Shown here: piece after piece, positions 26,020-34,530 of the stretch
Layout: every line of letters starts with the position of its first letter
Numbering within the stretch: position 1 is the first letter of the stretch
DNA from: Sivonenia sp049582005
GTDB lineage: Bacteria > Cyanobacteriota > Cyanobacteriia > Gloeobacterales > PMM-0068
DNA length: 64,000 nucleotides
Direction: 5' to 3'
NCBI GenBank assembly: GCA_049582005.1
Contig: JBAUTB010000222.1
Location: forward strand, 1 to 64,000
Position numbers and translations under genes: made by a program
Notes under the pieces: model-generated
What the model was told of the DNA's origin: nothing
Seen by the model: only the letters and a program-made list of their open reading frames with translations
Database searches by the model: none

Positions 26020-27998
26020 ACAAGAAAATGCTCAGTTCTGCCTTGACTGTTTTAGGGATACTGCTTTCTACTCAGCTTCCCCTCCTGGCAGCTCCTGTCC
26101 TCACTCAATTGAATCCCACCGCTAATGGCTTGGAATTATCCGCCAATGAGTCACTGGGCTATCGCGTCCTCAAGCAAGATGCCAAACAGGTCGTTGTGCT
26201 CTTACCTGGAGCAAAGTTAGGTTCTCTCAGCCCTCAATACACGGCGAATGTAGGTCAGGTCAACCTAGCAGAGAATGCCCAAGGGGTCCAAATGACCGTG
26301 GATTTTGCCAATAATGGATTGGCTTATGTCTTTCGTATGAACAAACAGAATTCTGCGCTTGTGTTGGAGTCGATTAAGCCTGCTGAAGCGATCGCAAAAT
26401 CTTTGAATAATCCCTCTCTATCCGTACAGCCCGTCTCTTCCCCATCTTCTAATGCTGGCCCACGGGTCAATCTCAAGGTGCGAGATGGAGAAGTGCGGGA
26501 CGCCTTAACCCTACTGAGCCGAGTTTCTAAAACCAGTATCGTCACCAACCAGGAAGTAAAAGGAAAAGTTACGCTGAACTTAGAAAACACCACCTTTGAT
26601 GAAGCCCTAAAATCTTTGACGAGCGCTGCAGGCCTCCGCACCGAAAAAGTAGGGAATGTTTTCGTGGTCAGCCAGCCTGCTTCCCAGCAGCCTAACGCCT
26701 CTGGAGGTGGCGGGAATAGCCCTAATCCCTTGCGATCTTTGAATCCTAAAGAATTTCAAGGAGATCCTGGACGCCGATTGGTTTCGGTTATTGCTAATTC
26801 CACGCCTCTGAATGTAGCCCTACAAGAAATGGCTAACCAGGTAGGGGTGGATATTGTCATTAATGGGGAGTTGACAGAACCCGTGACAGCCCGCTTAGTT
26901 TCTAGACCCTTCGAAGATGCCTTAAAGCAACTGTTGCTCGGTACTAACTTTGGTTTCATCCGCGATGGAGATACCTATCGAGTCGGAGATGCTACCCCTG
27001 GTTCACCTGCAGCTCGTAATTTTGACGATGTGCAAGTGATCAAGCTAGCCTATAGCGATGCAAAAGATGTCTTGGCGGCTCTTCCTCCTGATACCCGTGC
27101 TCAAGGGATTAAGGTAGATGCTGCCCGTAATGCCTTGATTGTCTCAGGACCCTCTAATTTCCAGGCAAGTATCAAACGTTTTGTGCAAACGGTAGACACT
27201 CCGATTCAGCAAGTCAGTTTCTCTGTCAAAGCTTTTCAGTTGGACGAGGGGGGCAGTAGGGAATTTGATGTTCTAAAAGGGGCCGATCCAAGCCTAGGAG
27301 CCATAGCTACTGCTAATGCTACAAATCCTATCAGTTTGGCAGGTGCAATTGCGGGAACTAATGTTGCCATGTATAACAACATCGCTCTTTCATTAAGCAT
27401 TATTAATGGACTTATCAATGAGAATAAGGGGAGAGTTTTAACGGATACAAAATTGACCACTATGAGTGGGCAGAAAGCTTCCATAGATGTGAGTCAAGAC
27501 ATCAATGTACGGATCACGACGCCCATCAATACGGGGGGTACTTCAACAATCAGTAGTCAGTTCCAGACCATTCGTGCAGGTAATGTGATCGAAATTGAAC
27601 CTGTGATTCGCGCAGACGGAAAAGTGTTTGCTTCTATATCCGTTGAAGCCTCTGTCCCTGTGAGAAAAACCATTTTGCCCGATGTGGCTCCTGATATTAA
27701 CCGTAGAAAAGTAACGAATAAGTTGATTCTTGAAGATGGACAGACCTTAGAAATTGGTGGTTTGATTCAGGAGACTATTACAGAGACCAAACGACGTTTG
27801 CCCCTTTTTGGATATTTGCCGCTAGTCGGAGAGTTCTTCAGCGATACGGGAGAAGACAAGACCACTAATCAGCTCTTGGTTTTTATCACTCCCTACCTCA
27901 GCCGGGCTCCTCAAGCTTCCGTCCCCACCCTGGATCCAGCCCCTAAACGGCCTTCTGCGCCTGGTATTTCGCTTCCCTCGCAATCAGGAGTGCGGTAA
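26016..27998 (+). CDS. Secretin (GspD/PilQ family outer-membrane channel)
   Basis: 660 aa with a signal peptide (cleavage near LLAAP). An AMIN-like beta domain spans roughly residues 30-125. It is followed by two N-domain-like modules, one starting RVNLKVRDGEVRDALTLL and a second at LVSVIANSTPLNVALQEM, then an N1-like VIKLAYSDAKDVL domain. The C-terminal secretin barrel contains VIEIEPVIRADGKVF, LEDGQTLEIGGLIQE and PLFGYLPLVGEFFS, ending in LLVFITPYL. Secretins form large outer-membrane pores for type IV pili or type II secretion. It is the last gene of the operon with the ATPase and the bridging protein. Confidence 0.9.
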   Translation: MNKKMLSSALTVLGILLSTQLPLLAAPVLTQLNPTANGLELSANESLGYRVLKQDAKQVVVLLPGAKLGSLSPQYTANVGQVNLAENAQGVQMTVDFANNGLAYVFRMNKQNSALVLESIKPAEAIAKSLNNPSLSVQPVSSPSSNAGPRVNLKVRDGEVRDALTLLSRVSKTSIVTNQEVKGKVTLNLENTTFDEALKSLTSAAGLRTEKVGNVFVVSQPASQQPNASGGGGNSPNPLRSLNPKEFQGDPGRRLVSVIANSTPLNVALQEMANQVGVDIVINGELTEPVTARLVSRPFEDALKQLLLGTNFGFIRDGDTYRVGDATPGSPAARNFDDVQVIKLAYSDAKDVLAALPPDTRAQGIKVDAARNALIVSGPSNFQASIKRFVQTVDTPIQQVSFSVKAFQLDEGGSREFDVLKGADPSLGAIATANATNPISLAGAIAGTNVAMYNNIALSLSIINGLINENKGRVLTDTKLTTMSGQKASIDVSQDINVRITTPINTGGTSTISSQFQTIRAGNVIEIEPVIRADGKVFASISVEASVPVRKTILPDVAPDINRRKVTNKLILEDGQTLEIGGLIQETITETKRRLPLFGYLPLVGEFFSDTGEDKTTNQLLVFITPYLSRAPQASVPTLDPAPKRPSAPGISLPSQSGVR

Positions 27999-28014
27999 CA
28001 ACCTACGGCTCAAC

Positions 28015-28740
28015 CTAATTAGCCGCCGTACTTGGGGCATTTTCTCCAATATGCTGCTGGATGGCGTAGGCTTGCATCCCCTGGAGCACCGCAAGCTCTG
28101 AAAATGCCTCTGTTAGTTTTGCGTGGGCTTCATCGCTCACGCTTGCTTCGATTCGTTTCATCAGGTCAGTTACCCGTTCTCCCTGCGCTTGAATCTCCTC
28201 TGGGTCAATCCGGCCATCAGCAATAGCCCGTTGCCACGATTCCATACGCTGGAAAAATTGAGCTGAATACACTTCGTTGGTCTCTTCGTTAAACCAACTG
28301 GTAGGCAACTCTACTGGAGTCGAAGGCGTAGGAGCGACTTGTTCCGTCGAAGTACTGCCGGTGGGCAAAGCCGACTCGATGACTTTCCAGACTTCCTGAT
28401 CGAGCTGGTATTGTTCCCACGTACCCCAGGCTGCCGGTAAGACTAGAGGCAAAAAGAGCAACAAGCCAATGCCTGCCACAATCAGTTTATCGGCCCAGGC
28501 TCCTGCTCCGATCTTGACTTCGAGGGATTGGTCAGCCAGGGGCTTAATTTGGATGGTCAAAGCAGCGGCAAGACCAACGGCCACGCGCCAAATATCATCT
28601 CGGTAGCCTTGAATCACCAAGCTGCCATCCGGCAAACGAAGCAGCTGCGTTTCATATTCATGGCCCACAAACCAAAGCCGCATTTTCTCCGCCAGATCTT
28701 GAGCCGTCAGCCCTGGGGCGTAGTAAGTTCTTGTTTGCAT
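28015..28740 (-). CDS. Two-domain membrane protein, fusion form of the two upstream genes
   Basis: 241 aa, function unknown. The N-terminal ~85 residues form a soluble alpha/beta domain (LTAQDLAEKMRLWF..., then SLVIQGYRDD), followed by two closely spaced hydrophobic segments at about 50-66 and 87-107. A proline-rich linker leads to a helical C-terminal domain from about 155 (SWFNEETNEVYSAQFFQRMESW). The first part matches the 147-aa product of 28752-29195 and the last part matches the 97-aa product of 29205-29495. GAGGAG eight bases before the ATG supports the start. It is the third gene of the run and faces the secretin gene tail to tail. Confidence 0.75.
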   Translation of the reverse strand: MQTRTYYAPGLTAQDLAEKMRLWFVGHEYETQLLRLPDGSLVIQGYRDDIWRVAVGLAAALTIQIKPLADQSLEVKIGAGAWADKLIVAGIGLLLFLPLVLPAAWGTWEQYQLDQEVWKVIESALPTGSTSTEQVAPTPSTPVELPTSWFNEETNEVYSAQFFQRMESWQRAIADGRIDPEEIQAQGERVTDLMKRIEASVSDEAHAKLTEAFSELAVLQGMQAYAIQQHIGENAPSTAAN

Positions 28741-28751
28741 AGCAATTCTCC

Positions 28752-29195
28752 TCAGGGCGTTAACTTAACAGACTGGAAAGGTGGGGTAGGAACTTGGACT
28801 GCCACCTCGACGGCACCCGGTAGCCGTTTGGAGATGTATGTCCAGAGTTTGTCTTCGAGATTATCCTGCTGCCAAACCCCATAGGCGGCGGTAAAAGCGA
28901 AGGGAGCGAACAAGAAGACGCCTGCAAAGCCTGCTAAATATTTATCTACCCAACTACTGGCTCCGATGGAAACGGTCAACGCTCCATCGGCCTGAGTCCC
29001 CACGGTGACGGTAAGTGCCGCCGAAAGCCCAAAGAAAAAGCGGATAAGATTGTCTTTGCGCCCTTGAATGATGAAGGTATTTTCAGGACCGACAAGGGTT
29101 TGGGTTTCGAAGTCTTCGGAACGAAACCATGACTCAATGGAAGTGGCCAGATATTGGGGCGAAGTATCTGGAATTTGATAGGCTTTGACTTTCAT
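28752..29195 (-). CDS. Membrane protein, N-domain paralogue of 28015-28740
   Basis: 147 aa, function unknown. Residues 1-120 align with residues 1-120 of the downstream fusion protein (e.g. FIIQGRKDN against LVIQGYRDD, and SWVDKYLAGFAGVFLFAPFAF against its membrane stretch). It ends shortly after the hydrophobic segment, where the fusion continues into its second domain. AAGGAA precedes the start. Only 11 bp separate it from the downstream gene and nine from the upstream one. Confidence 0.7.
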   Translation of the reverse strand: MKVKAYQIPDTSPQYLATSIESWFRSEDFETQTLVGPENTFIIQGRKDNLIRFFFGLSAALTVTVGTQADGALTVSIGASSWVDKYLAGFAGVFLFAPFAFTAAYGVWQQDNLEDKLWTYISKRLPGAVEVAVQVPTPPFQSVKLTP

Positions 29196-29204
29196 GATGA
29201 TTCC

Positions 29205-29495
29205 TTACTGATTTTTCTGCAGGGAACTGGTAACGGCAGAAGCTTGCATCGCCTGTAGTACCGCCATTTCATACAGCGTCTCGGTGATCATCTGGCGTTC
29301 AGCGTCGCTTACAAGAGGCTCTACTTCTTTCAGCAATGCAATCACCTTATGGGCCTGGTCCCGAATTTCTTCAGGGGTGATTTTGCCGTCCGCTATTGCC
29401 TGCTGCCAAGAAGCCATTCGCTGAAAATACTCAGATAGATATAAAGGTCCTTTTTCTTGGTCAAACCAGCTAATACGCGATGATTCCTCTACCAT
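29205..29495 (-). CDS. Small helical protein, C-domain paralogue of 28015-28740
   Basis: 97 aa from ATG 29495; an upstream in-frame ATG at 29534 would add 13 basic residues. The whole protein corresponds to the last ~85 residues of the fusion protein: SWFDQEKG against SWFNEETN, then EYFQRMASWQQAIADGKITPEEI against QFFQRMESWQRAIADGRIDPEEI, and EMAVLQAMQASAV against ELAVLQGMQAYAI. It has no membrane segment and is predicted to be nearly all helical. First gene of the three-gene run. Confidence 0.7.
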   Translation of the reverse strand: MVEESSRISWFDQEKGPLYLSEYFQRMASWQQAIADGKITPEEIRDQAHKVIALLKEVEPLVSDAERQMITETLYEMAVLQAMQASAVTSSLQKNQ

Positions 29496-29683
29496 GTTCT
29501 TCTTTCTCCCTAGGAATATCCGTCGTTTCAACATACTTCAGAAATTTAGCATTGCTTGCCCTTATAAGCCTCTACCTTGAGGAAGAGCTGAAAGGCATAA
29601 GCAGCGTGGAAGAACAGAAGCTACTCTAGCAATAAGGGACTCGGAAAACAAAGTGGCTTCCCAAAAGTAAGGTTAGAAATGTT

Positions 29684-30739
29684 GTGACGAACAAAAACCA
29701 ACTATCTATTCTGTTCGTGACCCTGCTCCTCCTCTGGGGGGCGCTGTTGATTTTAGCTCCTTTCCTAAGCGCTATTTGTTGGGCCACCATCGTAGCCGTA
29801 GTTACTTGGCCGCTCTACAAGAGACTGCAAAGCTTTTTGGGAAAACGTCAAGGTTGGTCTGCCCTGGTCATGACCCTTCTGGTATTTCTAGGGGTGTTTC
29901 TCCCTTTGGCGCTCATGGCTCTGCTCCTGGCTGAGCAAGTTGCGGATATTGCTAGAACACTTAACCTCAACACGCTTGCTAAACAGCTAGACAATCTGGT
30001 TGTTAGTTCCCAGCAAATACCTTGGATAGGGCCACAGCTTTATACCTCTCTACAAGACCTAGGACCAAAGCTACAAGAGGGATTACGTAGCCGAATTGGA
30101 GGGATCTTGACGGTTTTTGCCAGTGTAGGGCAGCAAGTAACTCAAGGTTTTATTACACTGGGCCTGACCGTTTTCATTAGTTTCTTTTTTTATAAAAACG
30201 GCGATGCTTGGGTGAATCAGGGGCAGCGCAGTTTGTATCGCTTGGGCGGAGACCCCTTAGCTTCTTTACTTAACCCTTTAGCAAATACCGTACGGGCTGT
30301 AGTTCTGGGCTTGACTTTGACTGCTATCGTGCAAGGATTTCTGGCTGGTTTGGGTTTCTGGGGAGTCGGTATAGAAGGAGCCGTAATTTGGGGACTCGTC
30401 ACCACCCTACTGGCAATTATTCAGATTCCCACGTTCTTCGTGTGGTTACCTTGGGGGCTCTGGCTGGTTTTTGCCGGTCAACTCTGGCAGGGGCTCGCGC
30501 TGCTCACTTGGGGCGCATTGGCCGTGAGCACGATTGATAATTTCTTGAAACCTGTATTCATCAGTCAGGGTGCAGGGATCCCTTTTTTAGTCGTACTTTT
30601 TGGTGTCTTAGGGGGAGTGCTCGCTTTCGGTCCATTAGGTATTATTCTGGGGCCTGTGCTTTTATCGGTTCTCCTCACGCTCTGGCAACGCTGGGTGGAC
30701 TCTGGAGAAGCGGAGGAAAATAAGAACCTCTCCAGTTAA
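29684..30739 (+). CDS. AI-2E family transporter (PerM/YdiK-like permease)
   Basis: 351-aa inner-membrane protein starting at GTG. It has about eight helices in the arrangement of the family: two N-terminal helices (LFVTLLLLWGALLIL, FLSAICWATIVAVV), a large amphipathic insert (residues ~80-150), then FITLGLTVFISFFFYKNG and five C-terminal helices including the GxGIPFLVVLFGVLGGVLAFGPLG signature. Members are linked to export of signalling compounds or ions, and the substrate here is unknown. It is transcribed divergently from the fusion/fission trio. Confidence 0.88.
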   Translation: MTNKNQLSILFVTLLLLWGALLILAPFLSAICWATIVAVVTWPLYKRLQSFLGKRQGWSALVMTLLVFLGVFLPLALMALLLAEQVADIARTLNLNTLAKQLDNLVVSSQQIPWIGPQLYTSLQDLGPKLQEGLRSRIGGILTVFASVGQQVTQGFITLGLTVFISFFFYKNGDAWVNQGQRSLYRLGGDPLASLLNPLANTVRAVVLGLTLTAIVQGFLAGLGFWGVGIEGAVIWGLVTTLLAIIQIPTFFVWLPWGLWLVFAGQLWQGLALLTWGALAVSTIDNFLKPVFISQGAGIPFLVVLFGVLGGVLAFGPLGIILGPVLLSVLLTLWQRWVDSGEAEENKNLSS

Positions 30740-30865
30740 AGGCAGGAACTTTTATAGATAGAAGAAGCTCAGTCATCGGCTTTGCACAAAATCCAATGAT
30801 GATGCACCTAGCGGAATGGGTAGCCTGAAATCAAGCTTATTTATTGAGGAGTGCACAACAGAACC

Positions 30866-32188
30866 ATGAACCTACGTCTTATGGCAAAAGGTGTATTAGG
30901 GATCATGTTTCTCTTGACAGGAGGATGGTTATCGCAAGGCTTAACGAAGTCTCTGCCCACAGTGCTTGCTCAAGCTCCTTTAAACAGTACAGGGGCCACG
31001 ATCATTGCCCAACCCGGAGAAAAATTTCCGCAATTAGTGCGGAGGGGAGAACAAACGGCTCGTTCTCTGTTGGAACCACTCTTTGCCGCAGGGGCTCAGG
31101 AAGGCTACATACAAATCGGAGTAAAAAGTCGTAGTAGTATATTTCCTTTAATGGATGTGCGGGTGTCGCGCGCGGATTGGTCCCAGAAGCCCTCTTCTTT
31201 GCTCCCATACAGCCGCGTATTTACAGAGACCGAGAGTTTAATAGAATTCTCCCCGACTCCAAAGGCAGACATAATAAAACGTCCTGCCAAATCTCCCAGT
31301 ACAACTTCTGCAACAACCTCATCTGAGAATAAAAAGACTGCAGAAGGCCAACAAGCCACTCCAGAAAACAAAAAAGTGGATAGTTCGACTAGTTCGACGG
31401 GATCAATCGCTGAACCTTCAAGCAACCAACTGAGCTCTAGCGCTCCAAAGGCAGACAGCAAGAGAGTTCCTGTCAATACCCCGATTATGCTTAGTTTTAA
31501 AGACCTCCTGGCAAAGGACGTAAAGAGTTTAGGGGTCCAAATTATGCCTGCACCGAAAGGAGGCAATGAATCCCTTTCAGATAAAACCTATCAATTTACG
31601 CCCCAGCCCCGCTTGGGCTATAGTACGGAATACACTGTTACGGTGAGTGGGTCCAAGGAAAAGCCCCTCAAAGAACCGATCAAACTCAAGTTCACCACTG
31701 AGCCTCAGTACACCTATAAGAAAGATATCCAGACCATGCTGGCAGGTACCTGCACCAGCTGCCACAGTACCACGGGGACCCAACGCAATCGCTCGGAATT
31801 GGATACCTATGCGAAAGTCTTGAAGTACGTTACCCCAGGAATAGGAGGCGAGCTCATCAATCCCAAGTGGTTAGCACTCCATGCAAGCGGTGGAGGAACG
31901 GGAGGACCAGGTTTTCTCCCAAAAGCAGGTCTTCGCCAACGAGGCGATAAAGTGATTGGTGGAGGCGGAGCCACTTCTGCCAATCCCTTTGGCACCGTAG
32001 CACCCTCATCGACCACAAGTGCTACAGGAACGGCCAGCACCGCAGATAGCTTGCAAGGTAATGCAGGTTCATCCCTTAGTACCGATACCAGCAATGTTTC
32101 ACGAGGTAACCGTCAAGGTGCGCTAACCGATGAACAGGTAACCATTCTAAAGACATGGATTGTTCAAGATAAAGCGGTAGAAGAATAG
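30866..32188 (+). CDS. Exported Ig-like / c-type cytochrome protein
   Basis: 440 aa from ATG 30866; GTG 30851 is an alternative but sits directly on the GAGGA. A signal peptide ends near LAQA. A short conserved-looking region (residues ~50-125) leads to a Ser/Thr/Lys-rich linker, then an Ig-like domain at about 200-280 (VPVNTPIMLSF ... YTVTVSG ... LKFTTE) like SbsA/Big_5 repeats. Next is a single heme motif CTSCH at 296-300 and a Gly/Ser-rich insert before a closing helix (LTDEQVTILKTWI) typical of small cytochromes. No methionine follows the heme site, so the usual distal ligand is missing; a histidine (WLALH) is the only alternative. Covalent heme attachment in the periplasm is inferred. 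The role is unknown. Confidence 0.7.
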   Translation: MNLRLMAKGVLGIMFLLTGGWLSQGLTKSLPTVLAQAPLNSTGATIIAQPGEKFPQLVRRGEQTARSLLEPLFAAGAQEGYIQIGVKSRSSIFPLMDVRVSRADWSQKPSSLLPYSRVFTETESLIEFSPTPKADIIKRPAKSPSTTSATTSSENKKTAEGQQATPENKKVDSSTSSTGSIAEPSSNQLSSSAPKADSKRVPVNTPIMLSFKDLLAKDVKSLGVQIMPAPKGGNESLSDKTYQFTPQPRLGYSTEYTVTVSGSKEKPLKEPIKLKFTTEPQYTYKKDIQTMLAGTCTSCHSTTGTQRNRSELDTYAKVLKYVTPGIGGELINPKWLALHASGGGTGGPGFLPKAGLRQRGDKVIGGGGATSANPFGTVAPSSTTSATGTASTADSLQGNAGSSLSTDTSNVSRGNRQGALTDEQVTILKTWIVQDKAVEE

Positions 32189-32273
32189 TTTATGTAGCGC
32201 TTGATGTGAGAGGCTTTAGTCTGAGTCGTTGCAAATCTAAGTTTATACATGTATTGAATATGAGGAAAATCAG

Positions 32274-32564
32274 CTAATCCAGGCTCGATGGCTTAAGTTC
32301 TTCAATGCTAATTTCAACGGGAAATTTAGTTAGTCCTGTTGCTAATTGCTGAGCTTCTTCTTTAGGCAAGATCCGGAACAGGCTATTCTTCTGTTCATCG
32401 AAATCCCAATCCACAGAGTCTTGTTTTAAACGTCCTAATTCATCTTCCAACTTTAAAATGCGCAGGTCTAATTCTTCGCCAAACCAGCGTTCATCACTCA
32501 TTTTTGCAGGGCGGCGCGGGCTTAGATCCATGCGACATTTTTGCTCTAGAGAAATTTCTGTCAT
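32274..32564 (-). CDS. Small hypothetical protein downstream of murQ
   Basis: 96 aa, charged and soluble, with a central helix rich in Glu, Leu and Lys (ELDLRILKLEDELGRLKQD) that may form a short coiled coil. No family was recognised. Its ATG follows the murQ stop after one base, so it is almost certainly translated from the same transcript. Internal ATGs at codons 12 and 22 are alternative starts. Confidence 0.55.
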   Translation of the reverse strand: MTEISLEQKCRMDLSPRRPAKMSDERWFGEELDLRILKLEDELGRLKQDSVDWDFDEQKNSLFRILPKEEAQQLATGLTKFPVEISIEELKPSSLD

Positions 32565-32565
32565 C

Positions 32566-33468
32566 TTAGGACCGCAAAATTTTGCTGAGATGGCCTTGAT
32601 GTTTTGCCAAGAGGGTTTCGGCTTGTCCTTTATCTAATTGCCGATGGTGCATGACTAGGGCTAGTTTTACTTTGTTATCCGCTTTCTCGAGTAAATCCTG
32701 TGCTTCAGGCGGTGAAATTTTAGCCAATTCCCCGAGAATGCGTAAAGCGCGAGCCTCAAGTTTGTGGTTCGTGACCGATACATCCACCATCAGATTTTGA
32801 TAGACCTTCCCCAGGCGAACCATCGCTCCAGTGGAGAGCATGTTAAGCACCATCTTGGTGGCCGTGCCTGCTTTCAGTCGGGTGGACCCTGTTAAAACCT
32901 CAGGCCCAACCAAGACTCGGATCGAAAGGTCATAATCATCGGGCACTTGCTCCTTAGACACACAGCAGAAAAAGATAGTCTTTGCTCCCTGTGCGCGGGC
33001 TCCAGCCAAAGCTCCATGAATATAGGGCGTAGTTCCTCCGGCGGCAATGCCCACCACCACGTCGGCAGAGCTGATTCCCCGTTCTGTAAGGTCTGCCGCT
33101 CCTGCACTAGGGCTATCCTCTGCTCCTTCTATACTGCGCACTAAGGCTTCTGGACCTCCAGCAATCAACCCCTGCACCATGGTTGGATCTGTTCTAAAGG
33201 TCGAAGGACACTCGGAAGCATCAAGAACCCCCAACCGACCACTGGTACCTGCTCCTACATAAAACAGGCGGCCGCCTTGAGCAAGCGCTTCCGCGATGAG
33301 CAGTATACCTTGGGCAATGGATTCCTGGGCTGCTTGGACCGCTCGCACCACTTCTGAATCCTGCTGGTTCATGAGCTGGACCAGTTCCAAAGCGGATAGG
33401 TTGTCCAGGTCCATACTCAGAGGGTTGCGTTGCTCCGTCAGAAAATGTCCCCGATTATCTTGTCCCAC
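32566..33468 (-). CDS. murQ: N-acetylmuramic acid 6-phosphate etherase
   Basis: Cleaves the lactyl ether of MurNAc-6-phosphate to give GlcNAc-6-phosphate and D-lactate, a step in cell-wall recycling. The 300-aa protein has the SIS-domain glycine pattern and family motifs: LTEQRNPLSMDLD at the start, YVGAGTSGRLGVLDASECPSTF, GIAAGGTTPY, and the catalytic segment STRLKAGTATKMVLNML. Full length. It leads the 96-aa gene and follows ruvA in the same direction (about 30 bp). Confidence 0.95.
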   Translation of the reverse strand: MGQDNRGHFLTEQRNPLSMDLDNLSALELVQLMNQQDSEVVRAVQAAQESIAQGILLIAEALAQGGRLFYVGAGTSGRLGVLDASECPSTFRTDPTMVQGLIAGGPEALVRSIEGAEDSPSAGAADLTERGISSADVVVGIAAGGTTPYIHGALAGARAQGAKTIFFCCVSKEQVPDDYDLSIRVLVGPEVLTGSTRLKAGTATKMVLNMLSTGAMVRLGKVYQNLMVDVSVTNHKLEARALRILGELAKISPPEAQDLLEKADNKVKLALVMHHRQLDKGQAETLLAKHQGHLSKILRS

Positions 33469-33500
33469 AATGCTCCCTAGAAGGCCCTAACAAGCCTATC

Positions 33501-34118
33501 CTAACGACTGGACAACCAAGCAATTGATGAGCGAATCCACTCTTCTGCGGCAGAACCGGGATTCTGACCACTGACCTGTTGCAGAGCTTGCGCTACCTCC
33601 TTGGGCGAAAAACCAAGAGCCAAAAGCGCCATTTGGGCCTCCTCATAAACTTGGGGCTGAACAGAAACCCCTGAAGATACTCCTAGTCCTGCTTCCTGGC
33701 GAAACTTTTCCATCTTGCTCTTCAGTTCTAAGGTAATCCGTTGAGCCGTTTTACTACCTACCCCTGGGGTCAACGCTAAGGCTCGAAAATTCTCTCGTAC
33801 CACTGCCTGGACTAATTCCATCGCCCCCAGGGTATCCAAAAGAGCAAGGGCAAGTCGGGGACCTACCCCTGAGACCGAGGTAAGTAAGGTGAATAGTTCT
33901 CGTTCCTGCTCTTCCAGAAAACCATAGAGCGTCATACTGTCTTCGCGGGGGACCAGAACCGTATGCATTTTAAGCAGGCTACCCAGATTAGGAAGTTGAT
34001 CCAAAGCCCGACTATGGGTCCAGACTTGATAGCCCACGCCTTGCACATCGACCACCACCCATTGCTGACTTTCGCGGGTAGAGGCTGAGACCAACATCCC
34101 CTGGACAAAAGCAATCAT
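33501..34118 (-). CDS. ruvA: Holliday junction DNA helicase subunit RuvA
   Basis: Binds Holliday junctions and loads RuvB for branch migration. The start at 34118 (205 aa) puts the N-terminal OB domain (MIAFVQGMLV, VVDVQGVGYQVW) in register; the frame extends 13 codons upstream. Two helix-hairpin-helix motifs follow (LLTSVSGVGPRLALALL and ALTPGVGSKTAQRITLELK), with the domain III at the C terminus (EAQMALLALGFSPKEV). It is 10 bp downstream of a small membrane-protein gene, so it is part of a three-gene run. Confidence 0.95.
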   Translation of the reverse strand: MIAFVQGMLVSASTRESQQWVVVDVQGVGYQVWTHSRALDQLPNLGSLLKMHTVLVPREDSMTLYGFLEEQERELFTLLTSVSGVGPRLALALLDTLGAMELVQAVVRENFRALALTPGVGSKTAQRITLELKSKMEKFRQEAGLGVSSGVSVQPQVYEEAQMALLALGFSPKEVAQALQQVSGQNPGSAAEEWIRSSIAWLSSR

Positions 34119-34128
34119 GGGTATTGAG

Positions 34129-34530
34129 TTAACGAACAGAAATAGCGCGCTTCTCAAGCTGGGCTATTTCTGTTAATTTGTCAGCGCCTACAAAGCGAAT
34201 CTGGATATCTTCAGGGTCCGTCCACCCATAGGATTTCTTGAGCATCGGCTCAATTTGTTGGGGGTCAAAGGCATAGGTAAAGCGTTCCCGTGCCTTCACA
34301 TAGGTTTTTTTGGCTACGACCAACTCTTGGGTTAAAGCCTGTAAACGCTGTGATTGGAGGGTACTGAGCTGGAGCAAATGCCAAAGGCTATAAAATGCCC
34401 AGATACATAATCCTACAAGCAGCATTACTAACCCTAATTGAACGTAGACCTGCCGCAACGTATCCCCAGAGAAGGTTCTTAGGACCTGAAAAGGTTTGGT
34501 GGTGGCGGGAGTAGTAGGGATGCGGTTCAT
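34129..34530 (-). CDS. Small bitopic membrane protein, upstream of ruvA
   Basis: 133 aa. After 25 polar residues there is one membrane helix (about 30-50, VYVQLGLVMLLVGLCIWAFYSLW). This runs into a heptad-like helix (LLQLSTLQSQRLQALTQELVVAKKTYVKARERF) and then a C-terminal domain. The topology of TM plus short coiled coil recalls divisome proteins such as FtsL/FtsB, but there is no sequence proof. Its start overlaps the end of the 74-aa gene by four bases. Confidence 0.6.
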   Translation of the reverse strand: MNRIPTTPATTKPFQVLRTFSGDTLRQVYVQLGLVMLLVGLCIWAFYSLWHLLQLSTLQSQRLQALTQELVVAKKTYVKARERFTYAFDPQQIEPMLKKSYGWTDPEDIQIRFVGADKLTEIAQLEKRAISVR

